A stretch of 64,000 nt of DNA from assembly GCF_017495225.1 (NCBI RefSeq), contig NZ_JAFEIG010000020.1, positions 62,001 to 126,000 of the forward strand, in the 5' to 3' direction. Position 1 is the stretch's first letter; each line of letters starts with the position of its first letter. A program made the translations under genes and the position numbers. Shown here piece after piece: positions 28,074 through 35,892 of this stretch. The DNA comes from Daejeonella sp. GTDB lineage: Bacteria > Bacteroidota > Bacteroidia > Sphingobacteriales > Sphingobacteriaceae. The notes below the pieces were generated by a model, which had not been told where the DNA came from, ran no database searches, and worked only from the letters and a program-made list of their open reading frames with translations.

Positions 28074-30173
28074 TTATAAGGATTTTGTTTTTAATCGGAT
28101 AGAATTACCTATTACAATTACATCTGAAAATGCCATAGCTAATGCTCCAACCATAGGATTTAGTAATCCTACAGCCGCTATTGGAATTGCAACTACATTG
28201 TAGAAAAAGGCCCAAAAAAGGTTCTGCTTTATTGTTAAGAGGGTGTGTTTTCCTATTTTTAACATTTTATTAATTGCCAAAAGGTCGTTTTGAAGTAAAA
28301 CAACCTCTGCCGATTGAATAGCAATAGAGCTTGAATCACTCATCGAAATTCCAACATCAGAACTGGTTAGGGCAGGGGCATCATTTATTCCGTCGCCAAC
28401 CATTGCTGTTTTTCCTCTTTTTTTAATTCCGTCAATAATTTCTAATTTTTGGTGAGGCATGGTTTCAGCATATACTTCCTCAATTCCTAAATCTGCGGCT
28501 AATGCATCACATTTTTCTTTCTGATCTCCACTTAACAAAATTGGTTTTATTCCTAATCTTCTTAGTGCACTAATTAAATTGGCCGCCTCTGGCTTAATTT
28601 CATCTTCAATGGCAATTTTAGCGACTAAAATATTGTTGATTTTAAGAAATAGACTATAATTACTTGAATCTTCTTCAGGCAAAAGAATTTGTTTAGATCC
28701 AAATTGATAAGAATTTCCTTCAGTATCTGTAGCCGACATACCTAAACCTTTTTCTTCATTTACCTTTGTGAAGATGATTTTTTCAGGTGATTTTGAACTT
28801 AATTCTTTCACTAAAGATCGCGCAATGGGGTGGTTTGAATAGGCTTCAATTCCAAAAATGATTGATTCTGCTTTTTGTTGGGAAATGGAAATACATTCGA
28901 GCGATTTAATTTTAAAATTTCCAGTAGTTAGAGTCCCGGTTTTATCAAAAACCATAAATTTTAATTTCGCTATTTCTTCAATTGTATGACCACCTTTAAT
29001 TAAGATTCCGCTTTTTGCTGCACGACCTAATCCGACCATTACCGCGGTAGGAGTGGCTAGTCCCATGGCACAGGGACAAGAAATCACTAAGACAGCAATG
29101 GCATTAAGCATTGACTTTTGAAAACTAATATCAAAAGCATAAAAAGCTATAAAAAAAGTTAGAACAGCTATTCCAACAACTATTGGGACAAATATGGCTG
29201 CAACCTTATCGCCCAATTTCTGGATATTAGGTTTTGCAGCTTGTGCTTTTTTCATTAAGTCAATAATTTGAGAAAGTACTGTATGCTTCCCTGTTTTGGT
29301 AACTAAAACATGGATGCTGCCTTTTTCAATCATTGTACCTCCAATTGCTTGGTCGTATTTTGATTTTTCGACTGGCAGACTTTCACCCGTTAACATAGCT
29401 TCATTAACTGATGCTTCACCCCAAATTATCTCTCCATCGACTGGAATTTTATCGCCTGTATTAATTACTAAAATGTCGCCGGGTTTTATTTCAGAGGAAT
29501 GAATTTCAATAATTTCACCGTTTTCCATTTTGTTTGCTTTTACCTCTTGGAAAAGCATGAGATCACGAACGGCAGAAGTGGTTTGAGAAACCGAGCGCTT
29601 TTCCAAAACATTACCTAATAATACGAGTGAAATAATGGTAGCAGCTGTTTCGTAAAACAAGTAATCGGGACCTAAATTCTGAACTGTGCCAACTATACTG
29701 TAAATAAAAGCTGCACTTGAGCCTATAAAAATAAGTACATCCATATTAGGAATGCCGTTTTTTAGGGAATGAAAGGCGCTTTTGCCAAAATGGAAAAATC
29801 CTAATAAATAAACAGGTGTACATAATGCCAGTTGCACCAAGGGGTTATGAAGCCAATGGAATGGCAAAAACATGTGCGAAAATAGTGGTATGGTAAATAT
29901 TAATGAGAAATAGAATTTGTTCTCGACTTTCTCATATGCTTTTTCTATGATTGGTGCAGTATCTTCACTTACCTTGTAGCCAAGTCCCTCAATCTCTTTT
30001 ATAATGGAAGGAGTAGAGTTTGGATCATTAGTCTTATACTTTACTTCATCATTTGCGAAATCTACGTATATATCATGTAAGCCCTTCTTTTCAAGTAATT
30101 TATGCACAGAAAGAGCACAATTATTACAATGCATTCCGCTAACCTGAAGTTCAATCAATTCTTCCTTTTCCAT
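28074..30173 (-). CDS. copA: Copper-translocating P-type ATPase (P1B-1)
   Basis: A 699-residue heavy-metal P-type ATPase with one N-terminal HMA domain (GMHCNNCA, C16/C19). It has about eight membrane helices, the actuator motif LTGESLPV, the transmembrane ligand CPC in ISCPCAMGLATP, the phosphorylation site DKTGTLT near residue 405, and the hinge GDGINDAPAL. YN in the seventh helix and MAFSD in the last resemble Cu(I) pumps (MxxSS in E. coli CopA). It exports Cu(I) from the cytoplasm. Only one HMA domain is present, so it is slightly short. No CopZ chaperone or CueR regulator is adjacent. A TAAATTTG box lies at 30196-30203. Confidence 0.92.
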   Translation of the reverse strand: MEKEELIELQVSGMHCNNCALSVHKLLEKKGLHDIYVDFANDEVKYKTNDPNSTPSIIKEIEGLGYKVSEDTAPIIEKAYEKVENKFYFSLIFTIPLFSHMFLPFHWLHNPLVQLALCTPVYLLGFFHFGKSAFHSLKNGIPNMDVLIFIGSSAAFIYSIVGTVQNLGPDYLFYETAATIISLVLLGNVLEKRSVSQTTSAVRDLMLFQEVKANKMENGEIIEIHSSEIKPGDILVINTGDKIPVDGEIIWGEASVNEAMLTGESLPVEKSKYDQAIGGTMIEKGSIHVLVTKTGKHTVLSQIIDLMKKAQAAKPNIQKLGDKVAAIFVPIVVGIAVLTFFIAFYAFDISFQKSMLNAIAVLVISCPCAMGLATPTAVMVGLGRAAKSGILIKGGHTIEEIAKLKFMVFDKTGTLTTGNFKIKSLECISISQQKAESIIFGIEAYSNHPIARSLVKELSSKSPEKIIFTKVNEEKGLGMSATDTEGNSYQFGSKQILLPEEDSSNYSLFLKINNILVAKIAIEDEIKPEAANLISALRRLGIKPILLSGDQKEKCDALAADLGIEEVYAETMPHQKLEIIDGIKKRGKTAMVGDGINDAPALTSSDVGISMSDSSSIAIQSAEVVLLQNDLLAINKMLKIGKHTLLTIKQNLFWAFFYNVVAIPIAAVGLLNPMVGALAMAFSDVIVIGNSIRLKTKSL

Positions 30174-30345
30174 TTTAGCCTTAATTAATATAATACAAAT
30201 TTAACAAAATTGGATGTATAGCTTGATGTTAATCCTATAATGTTTTGTTTATGACAATAGGAGCTTGGAATTGTTTAATAATCAATTAATTAATAATTAT
30301 ATCGTATCATTCTGATAATCAGCTTAGAAAATTAAGATAAAAAAA

Positions 30346-30376
30346 TTTGCAATCTATGCTTAAATGCTTAGTTTTG
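30346..30376 (+). promoter_or_regulatory. Promoter of tRNA-His
   Basis: TTTG (30346-30349), 19 bp, TAGTTTTG (30369-30376): full match to the Bacteroidetes vegetative promoter, ending 11 bp before the tRNA. Confidence 0.8.
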
Positions 30377-30387
30377 CAGAAATAAAC

Positions 30388-30462
30388 GGTGGCTGTAGCT
30401 CAGTTGGTTAGAGTATTGGTTTGTGGTGCCGAGGGTCGTGGGTTCGAGCCCCATCAGCCACC
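30388..30462 (+). tRNA. tRNA-His (GTG)
   Basis: Cloverleaf with acceptor arms GTGGCTG/CAGCCAC, the extra G-1 (30388) opposite C73 that marks tRNA-His, anticodon loop TTGTGGT (GTG), and GGTTCGAGC T-loop. CCA is not encoded. A terminator follows directly. Confidence 0.97.
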
Positions 30463-30474
30463 CGTAAATATTAG

Positions 30475-30507
30475 AAATCCCCTTTCATAACGGAAGGGGA
30501 TTTTTTT
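30475..30507 (+). terminator. Terminator of tRNA-His
   Basis: AAATCCCCTT / AAGGGGATTT stem with a run of seven T. Confidence 0.9.
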
Positions 30508-30660
30508 ATGCACTGGAATCTGAATTCTTCTCAGATGATATTCCATTTCTTAGAAATCTCTAATAATCTTTATTTCTTAATCAAAAACATTAAATCGTTT
30601 GTATCTTTCAAAACAATAGGTCATTGCTTTATTTGATTTTACAATTTATTGAGCAATAAT

Positions 30661-30693
30661 TTCTACACTGTGAGTAGTAAATTCTACAATGTG
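30661..30693 (+). repeat. Two 12-bp direct repeats, candidate activator-binding sites
   Basis: TTCTACACTGTG (30661-30672) and TTCTACAATGTG (30682-30693) differ at one base and start 21 bp apart, two helical turns. Each holds the small dyad ACA-N-TGT. They lie about 80-112 bp before the presumed start of the RNA at 30773, the usual position of enhancers of sigma-54 activators. Function is inferred. Confidence 0.55.
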
Positions 30694-30746
30694 GGGAAAT
30701 ATTAAATATTTATATCTCTTTTTAAGGATCTTGGCACGTATTTTTT

Positions 30747-30763
30747 TTGGCACACCAATTGTG
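30747..30763 (+). promoter_or_regulatory. Sigma-54-like -24/-12 promoter
   Basis: TTGGCACACCAATTGTG: the -24 half TTGGCAC is perfect and the GG-N10-GT spacing is right, but the -12 half is TTGT instead of TTGC. A weaker alternative is a vegetative promoter, TTTG (30746-30749) with TAGGTTTA (30766-30773), whose spacer of 16 is short. Confidence 0.5.
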
Positions 30764-30772
30764 TATAGGTTT

Positions 30773-30842
30773 ATGCCCTCCCAAAGGGCATGTTTTTCAT
30801 AGGTAGATGTAGGGTCGAATATTTATATTCGGCCCTTTTTTT
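30773..30842 (+). ncRNA. Putative small RNA with two hairpins
   Basis: A roughly 70-nt stretch without a plausible gene. Hairpin 1 is ATGCCCT, loop CCCAA, AGGGCAT (30773-30791), a perfect 7-bp stem. After a linker (30792-30811), hairpin 2 is GGGTCGAATAT / ATATTCGGCCC (30812-30835), followed by seven T. The U-tract follows only on the plus strand, so the terminator belongs to a plus transcript. tRNA-His upstream has its own terminator, so a separate promoter is needed, and a sigma-54-like one is present. The 3' end overlaps the last codon of murQ on the other strand. Function unknown. Confidence 0.55.
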
Positions 30843-31668
30843 ATTCAGTGCTCTTATTATTGTTTTTCCAGCTATCCTCAGCTTTTTTAACACTTCCTTC
30901 TTTTAACAATAATTCTTTTGCTTTAGCATAATCAGTTATTCCTGTGTTGCCCATTAACATCTTTACTGCGCGATCAATAATCTTATCATTGATAAGTTTT
31001 ACATTCACCATTTTATTATCCTGAACGCGACCTAGTTTAATCATTGTTGAAGTGCTTATCATATCGAATATCATTTTTTGTGCCGTCCCACATTTCATTC
31101 TTGTACTTCCACTAATAAATTCTGGTCCGGTGATAAGCTCTACGATATAATCCGATTGCTCTGCAATTGTAGAATTTGGATTGCTTACAATACACCCAGC
31201 ACTAATATTATTTTTCCTGCATTCTTTTAAAGCTGATAAAACAAATGGTGTAGTGCCGCTAGCTGAAATCCCAATCACAATATCCTTCACGTTTACTTTA
31301 TGCTGAACCAGCATCTCCCAAGCTGAATTTATATCATCTTCTTTTTCCTCAGGTGCTTCAATTAAATGTTCTTTACCACCAGCAAGAATTACATTAAACA
31401 AATCATTTGAAACGCCAAATGTTGTAGGCAATTCTATGGTATCCAATACAGATAATCGTCCTCCACTACCAGCTCCAACATAAAACAATCGGCCGCCAGT
31501 AGATATTTTATCGACTATGGTATTAATTAAGTCGTTTATTGCTGGTAAGGCATGCTCAATGGCTAAGGCAACAGACTGATCTTCTTTATTAATATTCTTA
31601 GTGATTTCTTCAACCGACATTTTTTCCAAGTGCCTATAATTTGATTCTTGTTCCGTGATTTTTAGCAT
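30841..31668 (-). CDS. murQ: N-acetylmuramic acid 6-phosphate etherase
   Basis: A 275-residue SIS-domain protein. It has the family blocks TEQESNYRHLEKMSVEEI at the N-terminus, GAGSGGRLSVLDTIELPTTFG (about 61-81) with the catalytic Glu, ISASGTTPFVLSAL, and GSTRMKCGTAQKMI. It splits the lactyl ether of MurNAc-6-P to GlcNAc-6-P and D-lactate in cell-wall recycling. Length is at the short end of the family (usually about 270-300). No MurNAc kinase or transporter is adjacent. It diverges from the Mla-type transporter. Confidence 0.94.
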   Translation of the reverse strand: MLKITEQESNYRHLEKMSVEEITKNINKEDQSVALAIEHALPAINDLINTIVDKISTGGRLFYVGAGSGGRLSVLDTIELPTTFGVSNDLFNVILAGGKEHLIEAPEEKEDDINSAWEMLVQHKVNVKDIVIGISASGTTPFVLSALKECRKNNISAGCIVSNPNSTIAEQSDYIVELITGPEFISGSTRMKCGTAQKMIFDMISTSTMIKLGRVQDNKMVNVKLINDKIIDRAVKMLMGNTGITDYAKAKELLLKEGSVKKAEDSWKNNNKSTE

Positions 31669-31885
31669 GATTGTAGATTTGATTGTTTTAGAAAAAACAC
31701 TTTATATTTTTTTGAAGTGAATATCTTGTTTTTATTGAAAGCTTGAATTCTATGATTTTATATCCAATTATTAAAACTATCTAAAATTAAAGATCTGATG
31801 TCAATAAATAACAATTATCCCATTTAATTGTTAATCATTTATATAAAACCTAATTAGATCACTAAACATTCCGATTATAAGCCAT

Positions 31886-32653
31886 ATGTCTATCCAATCA
31901 GATCTTAAATCATTTTTAGATGTTTGCGGCGAATTATTTCGTTTTAACTCTCGATTTTTCACTTATGGCTTTAAGCCACCTTATGAATTCTCTGAATTTT
32001 TAAAGCAATGTTATGTTATAGGTTATAAATCGTTACCACTTATCGGACTAACTGCATTTATCATGGGAATTGTTTTGACGATGCAATTAAGACCATCAAT
32101 GGCTGATTATGGTGTCGAATCACAATTGCCAGCAATCGTTGCGATAGCAATTGTTAGAGAGGTGGGACCGGTAATCACAGCATTAATATTTGCCGGTAAA
32201 ATAGGAAGTAGTATTGGTGCTGAACTTGGATCAATGAAGGTAACAGAACAAATTGATGCCATGGAAGTTAGTGGAACGAACCCCTTTATGTATTTAGTGG
32301 TTACTCGTGTTTTAGCCTGTACCTTCATGTTGCCCATTTTGGTTATGCTAGGCGATGCTATTTCCCTGTATGGTGCATATTTAGGAGTAAATATTCATAG
32401 CAATACAAGCTTTAATCTGTTTTGGAGTCAGGTTTTTGATAATCTAGTCTTTGGTGATGTGCTGCCCGCCTTTATAAAAAGTTTCTTTTTTGGATTTGCG
32501 GTTGGTTTAATTGGTTCCTATAAGGGTTATACTAGCACAAAAGGTACAGAAGGAGTGGGTAGATCTGCAAATTCAGCCGTGGTTGTTTCCTCTGTCATGA
32601 TTTTTATCATTGATTTACTTGCAGTTCAGGTGACAAATATTTGGGGATTATAA
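31886..32653 (+). CDS. mlaE: MlaE/YrbE-type ABC transporter permease
   Basis: A 255-residue inner-membrane protein with about five helices and the MlaE family core: FIMGIVLTMQLRP, IVREVGPVITALIFAGKIGSSIGAELGSMKVTEQIDAMEV and a C-terminal GSYKGYTSTKGTEGVG coupling region. It is the permease of an MCE lipid transporter that moves phospholipids between inner and outer membranes. It is followed after 4 nt by the ATPase and then the MCE protein. No mlaB or mlaC homologue is present, which is common in this phylum. Confidence 0.93.
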   Translation: MSIQSDLKSFLDVCGELFRFNSRFFTYGFKPPYEFSEFLKQCYVIGYKSLPLIGLTAFIMGIVLTMQLRPSMADYGVESQLPAIVAIAIVREVGPVITALIFAGKIGSSIGAELGSMKVTEQIDAMEVSGTNPFMYLVVTRVLACTFMLPILVMLGDAISLYGAYLGVNIHSNTSFNLFWSQVFDNLVFGDVLPAFIKSFFFGFAVGLIGSYKGYTSTKGTEGVGRSANSAVVVSSVMIFIIDLLAVQVTNIWGL

Positions 32654-32657
32654 TTTT

Positions 32658-33416
32658 ATGACCGACAAGAAAACGACTGAGTTTACTAATGATAATGTAC
32701 TAAAAATAAATGATTTATGCAAATCATTCGGAGAAAATCAGGTACTTGATGAATTTAATTTGGAATTAAAGCGTGGTGAAAGCCTTGTTGTTTTAGGTAA
32801 ATCGGGATCTGGAAAATCTGTTCTAATAAAATGCATTATTGGATTATTGAAACCAGATAGTGGTAGCATTTATGTTTTTGGTGAAAATGTACCCGATTTA
32901 AATCATGATGAATTGGACAAGATTAGATCAAAAGTTGGATTTATGTTTCAAAGTAATGCCTTATACGATTCAATGACTGTTAGAGAAAACCTTGAATTCC
33001 CACTTAGAAGGCATTCATTGGGTATTTCAAAAAAGGATAATGATAGGGTAGTGCTTGCTGCGTTAGAAGATGTAGGACTTGCTCATACAATAGATATGAT
33101 GCCTGCTGAATTATCTGGAGGGATGCGAAAAAGGATCGCCTTAGCACGCACTTTGATTTTAAAACCTGAAATTATACTTTATGATGAGCCTACAACCGGT
33201 TTGGATACAATTACAGCAAAAGAGATTATTCAGCTAATGCTTCTTATTCAAAAAAAATATAATACGAGTTCCTTAATTATATCACACGACATGAATTGTG
33301 TAAGGTTAGCAAGTAATAGGGTGGCTATTTTAATTGATGGAAAGTGTTATGCTACAGATACTTATAAGAATTTATTGAAATCAACAGATTCTATCATAAA
33401 ACAGTTTTTTGATTAA
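32658..33416 (+). CDS. mlaF: MlaF-type ABC transporter ATP-binding protein
   Basis: A 252-residue ABC ATPase. Walker A GKSGSGKSVLIKCI, Q-loop FMFQSNALYDSMTVRENLEFPL, signature LSGGMRKRIALARTL, Walker B EIILYDEPTTGLD and H-loop ISHDMN are all present. The LSGGM-RKR signature is characteristic of MlaF. It powers the MlaE permease encoded 4 nt upstream and is followed after 3 nt by the MCE subunit. Confidence 0.94.
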   Translation: MTDKKTTEFTNDNVLKINDLCKSFGENQVLDEFNLELKRGESLVVLGKSGSGKSVLIKCIIGLLKPDSGSIYVFGENVPDLNHDELDKIRSKVGFMFQSNALYDSMTVRENLEFPLRRHSLGISKKDNDRVVLAALEDVGLAHTIDMMPAELSGGMRKRIALARTLILKPEIILYDEPTTGLDTITAKEIIQLMLLIQKKYNTSSLIISHDMNCVRLASNRVAILIDGKCYATDTYKNLLKSTDSIIKQFFD

Positions 33417-33419
33417 TAA

Positions 33420-34394
33420 ATGAAGAAGCAACTAATTAATAATACAAAGCTCGGATTTTTTGTATTGGTAGGTTTATTATTCCTAATTCTCCTTTTATAT
33501 ATGATCGGGAGAAATAGGAGTCTCTTTGGATCAAATTATCTTTTAAAAACTAGGTTTGAAAATGTAAATGGATTAATACCAGGAAATAATGTTCGTTATG
33601 CTGGTATTCAAGCTGGGACTGTTAAAAAATTAGAGATTTTAAATGATACAACCGTAGAGGTGACTATGATTATAGATACTGAAATGGAGCAGATTATTCG
33701 TAAGGATGCAATAACAGCTATTGGAACAGACGGTTTAGTTGGAAATAAAGTTGTGAATATAGTTCCAGGAAATTTAAACGCTAGCATTGCTAAAAATGGC
33801 GATCTCCTAAAGAGTAAGAAACCTATTGACACAGAAAAAATATTAAATACGCTTTCCACCACTAATAATGATGTATCCATTATAGTTTCAGGATTAAAAA
33901 CAACGGTGGAACGGATTAATAATAGTTCTGCTATTTGGGATTTGTTGAGTGATGATCAACTTCCGAATGATATTAAAAAATCGGCAAGAAATATTCAATT
34001 AGCTACGCTTAAAGCTGCTGCAATTAGTAATGAATTCCAATTAATTCTTAATGAATTACGCAATGGCAATGGTTCTTTGGGTATGCTTTTGAATGATACC
34101 GTTTTAGTATCCAATTTGAATAAATCATCTCATAATTTAAATTTGGTAAGCTTACAACTTCATACTGTTGTTTCAGATCTACAAAAAGATATTAATTCTG
34201 GTAAAGGTCCTGTAAACTCTTTGCTAAAAGATACCTTAATGGTTAAGAAACTGAATACAAGTCTTGATAATATCCAAATGGGAACGGATGGCTTTAACCA
34301 AAGTATGGAAGCTTTAAAACACTCATTTCTTTTAAGAGGTTATTTTAAACGTCTTGAAAAAGAGAAGGCTAAAAAGGACACCATTCCCAAATAA
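33420..34394 (+). CDS. mlaD: MlaD-family MCE lipid-binding protein
   Basis: A 324-residue protein with one N-terminal membrane anchor (about 11-29) and a single MCE domain (about 37-115) with LKTRFENVNGLIPGNNVRYAGIQAGTVKKLEI and IGTDGLVGNKVVNI. An alpha-helical C-terminal region rich in Leu/Asn follows. It forms the periplasmic lipid-binding ring on the MlaE/MlaF complex. It is longer than E. coli MlaD (183 aa) because of the C-terminal helices, which is usual in Bacteroidetes. It is the last gene of the three-gene operon. Confidence 0.9.
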   Translation: MKKQLINNTKLGFFVLVGLLFLILLLYMIGRNRSLFGSNYLLKTRFENVNGLIPGNNVRYAGIQAGTVKKLEILNDTTVEVTMIIDTEMEQIIRKDAITAIGTDGLVGNKVVNIVPGNLNASIAKNGDLLKSKKPIDTEKILNTLSTTNNDVSIIVSGLKTTVERINNSSAIWDLLSDDQLPNDIKKSARNIQLATLKAAAISNEFQLILNELRNGNGSLGMLLNDTVLVSNLNKSSHNLNLVSLQLHTVVSDLQKDINSGKGPVNSLLKDTLMVKKLNTSLDNIQMGTDGFNQSMEALKHSFLLRGYFKRLEKEKAKKDTIPK

Positions 34395-34461
34395 ATTAAA
34401 ATATAAAAAGAATAAAATGCTATTCTGTATATTGAGTGATGTTTTAATTTAAATTGTAATA

Positions 34462-35739
34462 ATGGATATCAACTATCAATCTGCCGAAGAAGCCATTAAA
34501 AATGTTAAAAATGGGCACCGCGTGTTTGTCCATGGAAGTGCAGCAACACCAATAACTTTGTTAAAATCGCTTATTGCTCGTTCTGGCGAGTTAAAAGATG
34601 TTGAATTAGTTAGTATTTCTACACTTGGCGACAATATTTTTGATCATCCTGATTTTGCAAAGAGTTTTAAAATCAATGCGCTCTTTGTCTCTCAAAATGT
34701 ACGCAGCATAGTAAACAGTGATAGCGGTGATTATATCCCTATTTTCTTAAGTGAAATACCATTGCTATTTGACAAAAATATTCTGACTCTTGATGTAGCA
34801 TTAATTCATGTTTCTCCGCCAGATAAACACGGGTTCTGCTCTTTAGGCACTTCCGTGGACATTGCTCGTTCGGCAGTTAAACATGCAAAATACATTATTG
34901 CTCAGGTCAATAATCAAATGCCACGTACGCTTGGTGATGGAATTATACATATTAATGAAATTCACTCTTTTGTTCAAGTTAATGACCCTTTGCCTGAAGT
35001 TTCTTATTCAAGTCAGATGGATGACACTACTATGACAATTGGAAGAAATTGTGCTGAAATTATCGAGGACGGTTCCACTTTACAAATGGGGATTGGGGCT
35101 ATACCAGACTCAGTTCTTTCATTTCTAACTAATCATAAAGATTTAGGTATTCATACAGAAATGTTTTCTGATGGTATCATTCCACTAGTTGAGCGCGGTG
35201 TTATTACCAATAAGTTTAAGAAAAAACATCGAGGGAAAATTGCTACTGGATTTGCTATTGGAACACGTAAATTATATGATTTTATTGATGACAATCCTCA
35301 AGTAGTATTTTTAGAGATTGACTATGTTAATGATACTAAAATTATCCGTTCAAATCCTAAGGCAGTGGCCATTAATTCTGCAATAGAAATTGATCTTACC
35401 GGTCAAGTATGTTCTGACTCTATTGGTACTTACCAATATTCGGGGGTTGGCGGACAAATAGATTTTATGAGGGGAGCTGCCTTATCGGAAGGTGGTAAAC
35501 CCATTATTGCTTTAGCATCAACCACTAAGAACGGTCAGTCGAAAATTGTACCTTTTTTGAAAGAAGGTGCAGGAGTAGTCACTACGAGGGCACATGTTCA
35601 TTATGTGGTTACTGAGTATGGAATAACTAATTTATTCGGGAAAAATCTAAAACAAAGAGCTGAAGCTTTAATAAGTATTGCCCATCCAGCTCATAGAGAA
35701 TGGCTAGAAAAAGAAGTCATCAAACGTTTTGGTAAATAG
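34462..35739 (+). CDS. Acetyl-CoA hydrolase/CoA-transferase family protein
   Basis: A 425-residue class I CoA-transferase-fold protein. It has HVSPPDKHGFCSLGTSVDIARSA, the oxyanion motif GIGAIPDSVLSFL, FLEIDYVND near the usual catalytic Glu, and GVGGQIDFMRGAALSEGGK and VTEYGITNLFGK in the C-half. The closest functional relatives are 4-hydroxybutyrate and acetate/succinate CoA-transferases; sequence alone does not tell hydrolase from transferase. It sits 67 nt after mlaD on the same strand but is functionally unrelated. Confidence 0.88.
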   Translation: MDINYQSAEEAIKNVKNGHRVFVHGSAATPITLLKSLIARSGELKDVELVSISTLGDNIFDHPDFAKSFKINALFVSQNVRSIVNSDSGDYIPIFLSEIPLLFDKNILTLDVALIHVSPPDKHGFCSLGTSVDIARSAVKHAKYIIAQVNNQMPRTLGDGIIHINEIHSFVQVNDPLPEVSYSSQMDDTTMTIGRNCAEIIEDGSTLQMGIGAIPDSVLSFLTNHKDLGIHTEMFSDGIIPLVERGVITNKFKKKHRGKIATGFAIGTRKLYDFIDDNPQVVFLEIDYVNDTKIIRSNPKAVAINSAIEIDLTGQVCSDSIGTYQYSGVGGQIDFMRGAALSEGGKPIIALASTTKNGQSKIVPFLKEGAGVVTTRAHVHYVVTEYGITNLFGKNLKQRAEALISIAHPAHREWLEKEVIKRFGK

Positions 35740-35892
35740 ATTTCATTAGCACCTCACTGACTTACTAATGGATTATAAATCATTTCTTTACATTTTTTAA
35801 AAAATATGTTTCAATTATTTTAGAAAATTCAAATGTCTCAGTATCTTGTATTTGATATAGATGTAAAATCGTTTTAAATACTTAGTCTTTTC

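Noticed and set aside
30790-30906. 38-codon hydrophobic frame starting ATGTTTTTC on the plus strand, like a small toxic peptide
   Set aside because: It reads through the predicted terminator and antisense into the end of murQ; hydrophobicity is expected from the T-rich antisense strand. No ribosome site is seen.
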